This document shows positions 1 through 6,539 of a DNA stretch of 41,854 nt, one piece after another. Below the pieces are notes generated by a model, which ran no database searches, was not told the DNA's origin, and saw only the letters and a list, made by a program, of their open reading frames with translations. The position numbers were made by a program, and so were the translations under genes. Location of the stretch: contig NZ_AMRJ01000027.1 in the NCBI RefSeq assembly GCF_000300995.1, positions 1 to 41,854 of the forward strand, in the 5' to 3' direction. The DNA comes from Alcanivorax hongdengensis A-11-3 (lineage in GTDB: Bacteria > Pseudomonadota > Gammaproteobacteria > Pseudomonadales > Alcanivoracaceae). Each line of letters begins with the position of its first letter. Position 1 is the first letter of the stretch.

Positions 1-561
1 GGCGGGCAAAGGGGAACGGGCAAGCCGGTCCCTGTAGCTCGTTTCAATTTCAGGCCGCTTATCCTTGAGGTAATCGGCCAGTATGTCTTTTGCCGCCTCT
101 TCCACCGTCGAACCAAACCGCAGCCCGTCGAAATGGGACCGATAGCCTGTCTCTGATATAAACCAGGCGTCCAGGTCTACCGCGTGAAACGAAAAGAGCG
201 CGGTTCCCTGGCTGCCAAGGCTGCCAAACTCGACCAGGACGCGCATACCATCGACAACAACAACGAACGCCCCTTTCTGGCCCCACTTAGGAACCATCCC
301 GGCATCGGCCTGACAATGGCTTTCAACCACGTTACCAGGTGAATCAGAATCCGCGCTGCAACCAAAGAAGGTGCCGCCGTTCATCTTCCAAATAACCGCC
401 TCATATCGAGCCATAGCACCGACAGCCCTTTCCTCGTCCTCTTCCAATACAGCACTGTGCAGGGCATCCACGGCCTCGGCAGCCAGCTCCAGCAACGCGC
501 CTTGCTCGTCGGGCATCGAGGCGGCCAGCTTGGCCGCTTGATCGTCTCTCTTATCCATCAT
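1..561 (-). CDS. klcB: KlcB, N-terminal part (gene continues at the right edge)
   Basis: Minus-strand gene with tandem ATG codons at 561 and 558. It is open for 187 codons to base 1 and ends there on a codon boundary. Joined circularly to 41854-41336 it makes a 359-residue protein in one unbroken frame. This part has an acidic helical start and then a beta-rich segment (GAFVVVVDGMRVLVEFG) that I do not recognise. It is called KlcB from its place between klcA and korC. KlcB is an accessory protein of the IncP-1 klc operon with no settled biochemical role. The start lies 40 bp after klcA, beyond a GC-rich hairpin, so the two are probably co-transcribed. The name is fairly sure; the function is unknown. 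Confidence 0.8.
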   Translation of the reverse strand, partial: MMDKRDDQAAKLAASMPDEQGALLELAAEAVDALHSAVLEEDEERAVGAMARYEAVIWKMNGGTFFGCSADSDSPGNVVESHCQADAGMVPKWGQKGAFVVVVDGMRVLVEFGSLGSQGTALFSFHAVDLDAWFISETGYRSHFDGLRFGSTVEEAAKDILADYLKDKRPEIETSYRDRLARSPLPA

Positions 562-574
562 CGTCACACGATGA

Positions 575-592
575 CCCCGGCTTGCGCCGGGG
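575..592. other. Intercistronic GC hairpin between klcA and klcB
   Basis: CCCCGGC (575-581) pairs with GCCGGGG (586-592) over a 4-base loop. No T tract follows on the minus strand, so it is more likely an mRNA-stabilising or processing hairpin than a terminator. Similar hairpins lie between ssb and trfA and between kleA and kleE. Confidence 0.5.
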
Positions 593-601
593 CCTCTCCT
601 A

Positions 602-1036
602 TCAGTCGATAGCGCCAAGGATCGCAGCGGCTTCCGCGTGATCAAGCGCGTACTCTCTCAGGAAGTGATAACGGTCAATCAGGGCGTCACCCTCGGCGGT
701 TCCCTGGGCTTCGGCGGCCAGGTGCCCAAATGCGAACAACGTGGCTACGATCCCCGCCGCGTCAGCCGACATAGAGCCAGAAAACCAGTTACCGGCAACC
801 TCCAGGTGCATGTCGGCGTCAATGGCCGGGGCCATGTAGTAACCGCCGTTCGACAGCGTGTAAAAGTGCCAGAAAGCGCCTTTGTAGTCCTGGCAAAGTT
901 TGCCCATGTAACCCAGCACCAGGGCTTCGCCGCGCGTCATTCGGGCCTTACCAAACGCAGCAGGGTAAAACGTCATGCGGCGACCTTGCGGAACCAGGGA
1001 AGCGGTAACAGGGGTGTAATCGGTTGTATCAGTCAT
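602..1036 (-). CDS. klcA: KlcA, ArdB-family antirestriction protein
   Basis: 144-residue protein of the ArdB/KlcA family, which relieves type I restriction of an incoming plasmid in the cytoplasm without being a DNA mimic. Family features visible here are RGEALVLGYMGKLC, the FWHFYTLSNGGYYMAP core, SADAAGIVATLFAFG and the end ALIDRYHFLREYA. The length matches RK2 KlcA. The start at 1036 (MTDTTDYTP) is chosen because GGAGA lies just upstream; the frame stays open further upstream but would include non-homologous sequence. It is second in the klc operon, after the zinc-ribbon gene, and is expected to be burst-expressed on entry before KorC builds up. Identification is secure. Confidence 0.95.
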   Translation of the reverse strand: MTDTTDYTPVTASLVPQGRRMTFYPAAFGKARMTRGEALVLGYMGKLCQDYKGAFWHFYTLSNGGYYMAPAIDADMHLEVAGNWFSGSMSADAAGIVATLFAFGHLAAEAQGTAEGDALIDRYHFLREYALDHAEAAAILGAID

Positions 1037-1080
1037 CGGACAATCTCCGGTTATCGACCTGGGCAGTGTGCCCGGCCTTC
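1034..1080 (-). promoter_or_regulatory. Repeated 47-nt leader, copy 1 (klcA)
   Basis: The 47 nt before and including the klcA ATG closely resemble the leaders of the zinc-ribbon gene (1426-1472) and kleA (40936-40981). Shared blocks on the plus strand are CATCGG, CGGTTATCGACCTGGGC and TGCCCGGCCTTC. GGGC and GCCC within it can form a short stem. Unlike the other two copies, this one is not preceded by an intact promoter or KorC operator: only a decayed TAGGGCA remains near 1093. Confidence 0.6.
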
Positions 1081-1109
1081 GGTTTACAAGGGTAGGGCAG
1101 GCTTGCGCC

Positions 1110-1125
1110 CGCCCCTCAAAGATCA
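1110..1125 (+). repeat. Solitary iteron-like sequence
   Basis: CGCCCCTCAAAGATCA matches the oriV iteron CGCCCCTCAAGTGTCA except at three positions near its 3' end. It lies outside oriV, between klcA and the zinc-ribbon gene, overlapping the latter's stop codon. A sister copy with the same GATCA end lies at 2498-2513. Confidence 0.45.
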
Positions 1126-1428
1126 ATGAAAGTCAGGCTCTGCGCCGCACTCGCCACAACCGGCCTCGTAGGGATCGGCTCCGGCTTCGCCGCATTCGTT
1201 GCAAATCCAAGTTGACTCTTCTGGCTCGGTAGCAACGCGGCTGAATCGACCGCTCTTGGAGTCCTCCAACCATTCGCCCTCGCTCTCAAGCTGGAACGTG
1301 AAGGTGTGCCCGGCACGGCAGGTGCCTTGCCACGGTGTTTCCGGGGTGTCGGTGTCTTGGGGGACAGCAGCGCCGCAGACAGGGCACAGGGGGCGGGTGA
1401 GATCAGGGGTGTAAGTGTAAATCGTCAT
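1123..1428 (-). CDS. Small zinc-ribbon protein, first gene of the klc operon
   Basis: 101-residue protein I cannot name. It has cysteine pairs near residues 16-19 (CPVC), a CRAGH motif near 36-40, and two further pairs in the last third (CNEC, CGEC), so it probably binds one or two zinc ions. It is acidic. It sits directly behind the KorC-controlled promoter, 86 bp ahead of klcA, so it should be made early after plasmid entry together with the antirestriction protein. Its leader is a near copy of those of klcA and kleA, which suggests that promoter and leader were duplicated. I do not recall an equivalent in RK2. Confidence 0.8.
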   Translation of the reverse strand: MTIYTYTPDLTRPLCPVCGAAVPQDTDTPETPWQGTCRAGHTFTFQLESEGEWLEDSKSGRFSRVATEPEESTWICNECGEAGADPYEAGCGECGAEPDFH

Positions 1429-1472
1429 CGGAAGCTCTCCGGTTGTTGACCTTGGCGACTTGCCCGGCCTTC
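1426..1472 (-). promoter_or_regulatory. Repeated 47-nt leader, copy 2 (zinc-ribbon gene)
   Basis: Leader matching 1034-1080 and 40936-40981, from the ATG back to CCGGCCTTC. This copy is directly preceded by an intact promoter and KorC operator. Confidence 0.6.
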
Positions 1473-1480
1473 TGTCTATA

Positions 1481-1524
1481 ATAATAGGGCAAATTGCCCT
1501 ATCTTGTCAAGGGCAAATTGCCCT
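1481..1524 (-). promoter_or_regulatory. klc operon promoter with two KorC operators
   Basis: Read on the minus strand, TTGACA (1510-1505) and TATTAT (1486-1481) are 18 bp apart. The spacer and -10 overlap TAGGGCAAATTGCCCTA (1485-1501), a 17-bp palindrome closely matching the RK2 KorC operator as I remember it. A second palindrome, AGGGCAAATTGCCCT (1510-1524), lies just upstream of the -35. KorC is therefore expected to shut this promoter by covering polymerase contacts. The kleA promoter at 40989-41018 has the same design. Confidence 0.85.
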
Positions 1525-1894
1525 CTATCCCTCACTTTCAAAGGGTTTCATTGAAACTTGAGGGGCTGAAAACTGGCTCCGATCTGGCCGCCTCCTTTCC
1601 TTGGCGTTCAAACAAACGAACTTCTAAGGTTGCACAATGGCTTAGGGTCGCTTCACACGCTCCAGGATGCGCGGTGTTTGACAATCGGGGAGTCCAGAGG
1701 GGCGGTAGCCCCTTTGGGCATAGCGCAGCGTAAGCGCACGTTCTAATGGGGTGAGGACGCGCAGCGGCCGAGGGGCTTGCCCCTGGGGGGGATGGGAGGA
1801 CGCGCAGCGTCCGGGAGGGATCGAGAAGGGGGGTCTCCCCCCTTCGGGGGCCGGTTTTCGCTTTTCGGCTTTGCGTGCCAAGTGAGCATTTTTC
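1525..1894. other. oriV-proximal segment including the GC-rich block
   Basis: I see no gene here. Features are a small inverted repeat near 1535-1562 (TTTCAA facing TTGAAA), a 14-bp direct repeat GAGGACGCGCAGCG at 1753-1766 and 1796-1809, and several G-runs. Together they correspond to the GC-rich block next to the AT-rich segment in the RK2 origin. Open frames across it have no ribosome-binding site or recognisable product. Confidence 0.6.
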
Positions 1895-2013
1895 GCCCAA
1901 TTGGTTATAAGAATTTTGGTATATTTTTTGGTATATAAAGGGTTAAAAGAAGGTTAGGGGGCCTAAAAAATCCTCTCAAGACCTTGTTTTAAATGTATTT
2001 TTTGGTTATCCCC

Positions 2014-2120
2014 CGCCCCTCAAGTGTCAGCAAACCCGCCCCTCATGTGTCTATATTCTGCCCCTCAAGTGTCAGCAAACCCGCCCCTCATATGTCAGTA
2101 GGTGCGCCCCTCATATGTCA
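2014..2120 (+). repeat. Five-iteron cluster (TrfA-binding sites)
   Basis: Five copies of CGCCCCTCAAGTGTCA or its variants start at 2014, 2037, 2059, 2082 and 2105. The spacing is 22-23 bp, so all lie on one face of the helix. Copies 1 and 3 have CAAGTGTCA, copies 4 and 5 CATATGTCA, and copy 2 CATGTGTCT. Sequence and spacing match the core IncP-1 iteron set. Confidence 0.93.
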
Positions 2121-2231
2121 GCAGTGCATCGGGGTTACTCACAGGGTTATACCTATGAAATGTGGATAACTGTTCGCCAAGGGCTGGCTTTCGCCAGGTT
2201 TGGACACCAGGGAAGGGGGGATTTTCACGTT

Positions 2232-2303
2232 GGCCCCCCAAGTGTCAGCAGTGCGCCTAGGTCGCTGGCCCCTCATATGTCAATCACCGCCCCTCAAGTG
2301 TCA
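2232..2303 (+). repeat. Three-iteron cluster
   Basis: Iterons at 2232-2247 (degenerate, a C run replaces CCCCT), 2267-2282 (CATATGTCA type) and 2288-2303 (CAAGTGTCA type). In RK2 such outer iterons are not essential for replication and help control copy number; the same role is inferred here. Confidence 0.85.
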
Positions 2304-2513
2304 ACCAACAAAATTTATCCCCACGGCCTACCCACAAGCTCCAGGGTCGAATCACCCTCCCTGTGGCGTTCAACCAGGTACAGCCTGGAAGGCTTCGCCA
2401 TTAGTAATACGCACGGACCTGTCTCACCGCTGAAAACACTATATGTGGTGTCCGATCGCAGCTGATAAGGCACTAGATATAGTATTCTCTTCGCCCTGGC
2501 CCCTCATAGATCA
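2304..2513. other. Spacer between oriV and the trfA terminator, with a solitary iteron-like copy
   Basis: No gene is seen. At 2498-2513, GGCCCCTCATAGATCA resembles the iterons and shares its GATCAAT ending with the copy at 1110-1125, so the two solitary copies flank the origin. The rest shows nothing I can interpret. Confidence 0.5.
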
Positions 2514-2514
2514 A

Positions 2515-2538
2515 TAAAAAAGGGGCCGCAGCCCCTTT
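2515..2538 (-). terminator. Terminator after trfA
   Basis: On the minus strand AAAGGGGC and GCCCCTTT pair around a 4-base loop and are followed by a run of T. It lies 19 bp beyond the trfA stop codon and would protect oriV from read-through. Confidence 0.85.
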
Positions 2539-2556
2539 GTCCTCGATGCGTGGCCA

Positions 2557-3687
2557 TCAGCTCCGCCTGCATCCCAGGGAGTCAGCGGAAACCCAAGCAT
2601 CGGCAACCAGACCGCTCTCTTTCAGCTCTTCACACGCTGCCCCGACCTGCTCCCGCCACTTCTTAGCTCTGGTCGATTCCGAGCCGCACATAAGCCGGAA
2701 GGTTTCCAGCTTCAACGGGAACGGCTCCTTGTGTGAAGCAAAGTAGTCGAACATGCGGCGGGCGGTAGGGGACAGCTTGCGGTACTTGTCCCAAATGAAG
2801 CGCGAATAGTAGTCACCGGCAAACAGCACAACCATTTCTTCATCAATCATGACCTGGCATCGAGAATTGCGCTTGCCTCGATCCAGGACGCGAAACCGGC
2901 TGATTAGTGATAGTGACTCAAGACGACCAATCCGCTTGGATTCAAACTGCATGGCCGATGCCTGCAATCGTGACAAACACTCTTCGGCTTTCTTGTAGTA
3001 ACGGCCATTAATCGACCACCCCAAGTCCTTGCACAGCTCATAGAACGTGAAGCTGATAGGATCGCCAATAGGCGAACGCTTGGAATACTCCATAACCTGT
3101 TGCCATACTAGCTCGTCATCTTCTGCCCGAAGCTCTACGCCCGTATAGGTGATGTTCACATCGTTTCCGATGCTATAAATAGGCTCGCTCTGCAAAGCTG
3201 CGCGGGGCACTCGTTTGTTTCGCACAGTGAAAAGAGCCGACCGGGCGTAATCGTTCGGCAATGCCCGCATATGGTCGCCCCAGGGCGCAATATCAAACAA
3301 TGATAGCTGGGCGTCCCTGATCTCCTGCTTGGTGTGTTTTAGCAGTGCCGCCTGGCGGGCTTCATCCACTTTTGAGGCCAGCGCATCCGTCGCGCCTTTC
3401 TTTCGCCCTGGCTTCTTGTCGCTCATGGCTTCCCCCTTGACAGCCGGGGCCGCGTCGTTGGCCTCCGTGGTGTTCTGGTTAGCGTTGGTTGTATCAGGAA
3501 GGGCAGGGGCTTCGGGTTCAGGAATGCCCGGCAGGGTGATCGCCTCGCCAATGGGGCGAAGCCCTGCCTTTGCTGACTTGGTTTGATGGTATGCTGTTCT
3601 GGACGCAATTTCTTTTGCTTTGTCTGGATCGACACCACCGACAATCAGCTTTTTTATATATTCTTGTTGGTTAAAGTCGTCTGCCAT
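2557..3687 (-). CDS. trfA: TrfA replication initiator, long form
   Basis: 376-residue IncP-1 initiator that binds the oriV iterons and recruits host DnaA and helicase. The conserved winged-helix part includes QLSLFDIAPWGDHMRA, ITYTGVELRAEDDELVWQQV, DLGWSINGRYY and KLSPTARRMFDYFASHKEP, all close to RK2 TrfA. The N-terminal 87 residues are divergent, as is usual. A second start at Met88 (ATG at 3426, preceded by AAGGGGGAAG) would give a 289-residue short form, mirroring the two forms in RK2; the longer one widens host range in Pseudomonas. It lies 45 bp after ssb, in one operon from the KorA/KorB-controlled promoter near 4111-4156. Confidence 0.97.
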   Translation of the reverse strand: MADDFNQQEYIKKLIVGGVDPDKAKEIASRTAYHQTKSAKAGLRPIGEAITLPGIPEPEAPALPDTTNANQNTTEANDAAPAVKGEAMSDKKPGRKKGATDALASKVDEARQAALLKHTKQEIRDAQLSLFDIAPWGDHMRALPNDYARSALFTVRNKRVPRAALQSEPIYSIGNDVNITYTGVELRAEDDELVWQQVMEYSKRSPIGDPISFTFYELCKDLGWSINGRYYKKAEECLSRLQASAMQFESKRIGRLESLSLISRFRVLDRGKRNSRCQVMIDEEMVVLFAGDYYSRFIWDKYRKLSPTARRMFDYFASHKEPFPLKLETFRLMCGSESTRAKKWREQVGAACEELKESGLVADAWVSADSLGCRRS

Positions 3688-3707
3688 TTACTGCCCTCCT
3701 GATAACA

Positions 3708-3724
3708 CCCCGGCTAGGCCGGGG
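3708..3724. other. Hairpin between ssb and trfA
   Basis: CCCCGGC (3708-3714) pairs with GCCGGGG (3718-3724) over a 3-base loop, without a following T tract. It may tune the ratio of SSB to TrfA. The same core is found at 575-592. Confidence 0.45.
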
Positions 3725-3732
3725 CCGACGCC

Positions 3733-4080
3733 TTAGCCCTGTGGTTGTCCTTCCGGGGCTTTTGTATCTAGGTAATCAATCTTTTCCGCAATGAAGTCGG
3801 TGCCGAACTCGGTTTTGCCATCTTTCTCGAAGCGGGTATTTTCGATGCGCCCCTGGACAAACACCTTGGAACCTTTCCCCAGGTAGCGGGCAGCACTGTC
3901 AGCGGTCGCACCAAACGACTTGATGCGGAAAAAGTCCGTCCTTTCTTGCTTGTCAGCACCTTTCCCCCATGTGCGGTTAACAGCAACATCAAATATTGCG
4001 CGACTACTGCCGCCTTGGCTGTTATGTAGCTCTGTATCGCGGGTCAGATTTCCGATAAACTGGAACATGTTGTGGCTCAT
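3733..4080 (-). CDS. ssb: Plasmid single-stranded DNA-binding protein
   Basis: 115-residue OB-fold SSB (MSHNMFQFIGNLTRDTELHN at the start, later DFFRIKSFGATADSAARYLGKG). It is short like RK2 SSB (113 aa) and ends at QPQG, so it lacks the acidic DDDIPF-type tail that chromosomal SSBs use to bind partner proteins. It precedes trfA in the same operon. It probably supports oriV firing or protects single-stranded DNA after conjugative entry. Confidence 0.95.
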   Translation of the reverse strand: MSHNMFQFIGNLTRDTELHNSQGGSSRAIFDVAVNRTWGKGADKQERTDFFRIKSFGATADSAARYLGKGSKVFVQGRIENTRFEKDGKTEFGTDFIAEKIDYLDTKAPEGQPQG

Positions 4081-4110
4081 GGTAGAGTCTCCTTTCGTTA
4101 TGACAAGGGG

Positions 4111-4156
4111 AGTATAGCTATACTTTTATGCCAAGTCAAAAACTTTAGCGGCTAAA
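4111..4156 (-). promoter_or_regulatory. ssb-trfA promoter with KorA and KorB operators
   Basis: On the minus strand TTGACT (4139-4134) and TATACT (4116-4111) are 17 bp apart. The -10 lies inside AGTATAGCTATACT (4111-4124), a perfect palindrome read here as the KorA operator. A perfect KorB operator, TTTAGCGGCTAAA (4144-4156), lies 5 bp upstream of the -35. The korA promoter at 40170-40216 has the same architecture. The trbA gene starts 23 bp past the KorB site on the other strand, so its promoter must overlap this region. Confidence 0.9.
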
Positions 4157-4178
4157 ATCGGCCTACAAGAGAGGCAAG

Positions 4179-4562
4179 GTGTATAACTTCATCTTTTTCA
4201 CTAACGTGCTGCGCATCCTTGATGAACGGCACATGACCAAGAACGAACTGGCAGAACGCTCCGGCGTGTCCATTTCGTTTTTGTCGGACTTAACAACGGG
4301 TAAGGCTAACCCCTCACTGAAAGTGATGGAAGCCATAGCGGCAGCCCTCGAAACGCCGCTTCCCCTTCTCCTGGAGTCAACCGACTTGGATCGGACGGCG
4401 CTGGACGCCCTGGCAGGTGGAAAGATGCCGAATAGCTTGCCAGCAGGCTATGAGCGCGTTTGTGCTGTGCTTCCTGAGCATCGGGCCTTCCAGGTAAAGA
4501 AGTGGGGCGAAGAAACAAGAAAAAAATTGCGGGACATGGACGCCACACAAAAGGACTATTGA
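4179..4562 (+). CDS. trbA: TrbA, transcriptional repressor of transfer genes
   Basis: 127-residue regulator, with an XRE-type helix-turn-helix near residues 18-50 (MTKNELAERSGVSISFLSDL) and the KorA-like C-terminal dimerisation motif near 91-116 (GYERVCAVLPEHRAFQVKKW). In IncP-1 plasmids TrbA represses the trb and tra promoters and so links replication control to transfer. The start is GTG at 4179, because FIFFTNVLRILDE aligns with the start of RK2 TrbA and GAGAGGCAAG precedes it. It is transcribed divergently from ssb-trfA. Confidence 0.93.
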   Translation: MYNFIFFTNVLRILDERHMTKNELAERSGVSISFLSDLTTGKANPSLKVMEAIAAALETPLPLLLESTDLDRTALDALAGGKMPNSLPAGYERVCAVLPEHRAFQVKKWGEETRKKLRDMDATQKDY

Positions 4563-4813
4563 CTTTTTTTGTAAGAAATCCCTCCCTGATGCCGTTGGAT
4601 TTTAGCGGCTAAAAAAGGCTGCCGGGCCTTTTAAAACCGGAATCACCGAAAAGGACCGTTGCGCTAGAGGCGTGATATAGGCTCGCGGGTGTCACCCGTG
4701 AGCCTCGTGGACGAAATCATCTAAACTTTTTTGTTCGTTATGTTGCGCGGTCTTTGTTTTCGGTATATCGTATGTACTAGAAACGGATTAACCGAAAATA
4801 TCGGGGCAACTGA
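4563..4813 (+). promoter_or_regulatory. trb operon control region with a distal KorB operator
   Basis: No gene in this stretch. A perfect KorB operator (TTTAGCGGCTAAA, 4601-4613) lies 200 bp before trbB, recalling the distal operator of RK2 that represses trbB at long range. There is a 25-bp imperfect palindrome at 4680-4704 (GGCTCGCGGGTG and its near complement, 11 of 12 pairs) and an 8-bp inverted repeat TTTTCGGT / ACCGAAAA at 4757-4764 and 4791-4798 round the probable promoter. Either could be the TrbA site. I could not fix the -35 and -10 with confidence. Confidence 0.7.
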
Positions 4814-5773
4814 ATGCAACAGAAAGACGCAACCGGCTCCATTAAGGACCGGGCCAAAAGAAAGTTAGAGCGGGATATTGGGCCTGAGCTTCTACAGGCT
4901 CTGAACGACTCTAAGACGGTTGAGCTTATGCTCAACGCAGACGGGAAAGTTTGGATTGAGCGTCTAGGTGAGGCGATGCAGTGCATCGGGACGCTTAGAC
5001 CGGCTCAAGCCCAAGCGATTATCGAGACGATTGCCGGTTATCACGGCAAGGAAGTCACCCGAAGCAAGCCCATCCTTGAGGGAGAGTTTCCCCTTGATGG
5101 TTCACGTTTCGCAGGCCAGCTACCTCCTGTAGTTCCGGCCCCTACCTTTGCCATTCGTAAGAAAGCCGTTGCGATCTTCACCCTGGATCAGTACGTGGAA
5201 AACGGCATTATGACCGCCGCCCAAAAACACGTCCTGGTTGAAGCCGTGGCAGCACACCGAAACATTCTCGTCATCGGCGGCACCGGCTCAGGCAAGACCA
5301 CACTGGTTAACGCCATTATCAACGAAATGGTGATTACCGATCCCACCGAGCGGGTTTTCATCATTGAGGACACAGGCGAAATCCAGTGCGCCGCTGAAAA
5401 CCACGTCCAGTACCACACAAGCCTTGACGTCTCCATGACGGCACTGCTGAAAACAACTTTGCGCATGAGGCCCGACCGCATCCTGGTCGGTGAAGTGCGC
5501 GGAGCGGAAGCCTTGGACCTTCTCGACGCCTGGAACACCGGGCATGAGGGCGGCGCTGCAACACTGCACGCCAACAACGCTAACGCTGGCCTGGCTCGCT
5601 TGCGGTCGCTGATTACTCGTAATCCAGCGGCTCCAGCCGAGATTGAACCGCTAATTGGCGAGGTGGTTCACATCGTTGTTCATATCGCCAGAACCCCGGA
5701 AGGCCGCCGCATCCAGGAAATCCTAGAGGTTTCCGGTTACAGCGATGGTCAGTACATCACCAAATCCCTTTAA
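4814..5773 (+). CDS. trbB: TrbB, VirB11-type ATPase of the mating channel
   Basis: 319-residue hexameric traffic ATPase on the inner face of the cytoplasmic membrane; it powers pilus assembly and DNA export. Walker A is GGTGSGKTT (155-163). [24 protein letters not shown] and the His box [13 protein letters not shown] follow. Length and sequence closely match RK2 TrbB (320 aa). It is first in the trb operon, and the gene order trbB-trbC-trbD-trbE is the IncP one. The ribosome site is weak (TCGGGG), which may keep expression low. Confidence 0.96.
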   Translation: MQQKDATGSIKDRAKRKLERDIGPELLQALNDSKTVELMLNADGKVWIERLGEAMQCIGTLRPAQAQAIIETIAGYHGKEVTRSKPILEGEFPLDGSRFAGQLPPVVPAPTFAIRKKAVAIFTLDQYVENGIMTAAQKHVLVEAVAAHRNILVIGGTGSGKTTLVNAIINEMVITDPTERVFIIEDTGEIQCAAENHVQYHTSLDVSMTALLKTTLRMRPDRILVGEVRGAEALDLLDAWNTGHEGGAATLHANNANAGLARLRSLITRNPAAPAEIEPLIGEVVHIVVHIARTPEGRRIQEILEVSGYSDGQYITKSL

Positions 5774-5799
5774 ACGCAGGAAAACTAGGAGTAACACCA

Positions 5800-6225
5800 A
5801 TGCAACTCACTCTTCCATCCATCCACCTCAACCGTTCGGCCATATTCTACCTTGGCCTGTTCGCGGCTCTGTTCCTGGTCATGGCTGTTCAACCGGCTAT
5901 GGCTTCGGAAGGGACGGGCGGCTCACTCCCTTACGAAAGCTGGTTGACCAACCTTCGTAACTCAGTGACCGGCCCCGTGGCGTTCGCCCTGTCCATCATC
6001 GGCATTGTCGTCGCAGGCGGCATCCTGATCTTTGGCGGTGAACTTAACGGCTTCTTCCGCACGCTGATTTTCATCGTGTTGGTAATGGCTCTGCTGGTCG
6101 GTGCGCAAAACATGATGTCCACCTTCTTCGGTCGTGGTGCGGAAATCGCTGCACTGACTGACGGTGCAGTTAACCAGGTTAGCGGCGCGGCCATGCGCCT
6201 CGTTAACGGTATCCAGGCGGTGTAA
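5800..6225 (+). CDS. trbC: TrbC, prepilin of the cyclic conjugative pilus (VirB2)
   Basis: 141-residue prepilin. A signal peptide of 35 residues ends in AMA; then comes [13 protein letters not shown] with two membrane helices, and the mature part ends at GRG, followed by AEIA. In RK2 the host signal peptidase cuts before the Ser, the C-terminus is trimmed, and TraF removes AEIA while joining Ser to Gly into a 78-residue ring. Here Ser36 to Gly113 is also exactly 78 residues and the AEIA tag is intact. The matching protease TraF is at 27666-28202. Confidence 0.97.
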   Translation: MQLTLPSIHLNRSAIFYLGLFAALFLVMAVQPAMASEGTGGSLPYESWLTNLRNSVTGPVAFALSIIGIVVAGGILIFGGELNGFFRTLIFIVLVMALLVGAQNMMSTFFGRGAEIAALTDGAVNQVSGAAMRLVNGIQAV

Positions 6226-6227
6226 TT

Positions 6228-6539
6228 ATGGCTCTGCGCACGATCCCCATTCGTAGAGCTGGCAACCGAGAAAACTTGTTCATGGGCGGGGATCGTGAGC
6301 TTGTGATGTTCTCGGGACTGCTGGCAGGGGCACTGATTTTCAGTGCTCAAGAGGTCAGGGCAACGGTATTTGGTATTGGCCTGTGGTTCGGTGCGCTTTT
6401 TGTGTGCCGACTCATGGCTAAGTCAGACCCGAAGCTGCGCCATGTCTATCTGCGGCACCGCCGCTACAAGGCATATTATCCGGCTCGCAGCACGCCCTAC
6501 AGAGAAAACACAACAAGCCAAGGGAAGCAATACAAATGA
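6228..6539 (+). CDS. trbD: TrbD, VirB3-like inner-membrane protein
   Basis: 103-residue protein with one or two hydrophobic segments around residues 25-60 and a basic C-terminus. It starts 2 bp after trbC and overlaps trbE by four bases (ATGA). VirB3 family members sit in the inner membrane beside the VirB4 ATPase. Assignment rests on size, position and overall resemblance to RK2 TrbD. Confidence 0.93.
   Translation: MALRTIPIRRAGNRENLFMGGDRELVMFSGLLAGALIFSAQEVRATVFGIGLWFGALFVCRLMAKSDPKLRHVYLRHRRYKAYYPARSTPYRENTTSQGKQYK

Larger units (their letters stand above)
1895..2323. other. oriV: oriV, vegetative replication origin
   Basis: The order is the IncP-1 one, read on the minus strand: three iterons (2232-2303), a DnaA box region, five iterons (2014-2120), then an AT-rich stretch (1895-2010) where melting is expected. 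The DnaA box TTATCCACA (minus strand, 2169-2161) is a perfect consensus; TTATCCCCA at 2315-2323 has one mismatch. TrfA binds the iterons and host DnaA the boxes to load the helicase. The trfA gene is 230 bp away. Confidence 0.93.

Noticed and set aside
638..1129. 163-codon plus-strand frame opposite klcA
   Set aside because: Antisense shadow of klcA; no ribosome site, odd composition and no family resemblance.
1538..1900. Open frames across the oriV GC-rich block
   Set aside because: Low-complexity Pro/Arg/Gly translation, no ribosome site; the DNA fits the structural part of the origin.
2014..2303. CRISPR-like regularly spaced repeats
   Set aside because: Repeat units are 16 bp with 6-7 bp between them, match IncP-1 iterons, and have no cas genes or proper spacers.
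4680..4704. Terminator after trbA
   Set aside because: The palindrome is strong but has no T tract and lies over 100 bp after trbA; an operator is as likely.
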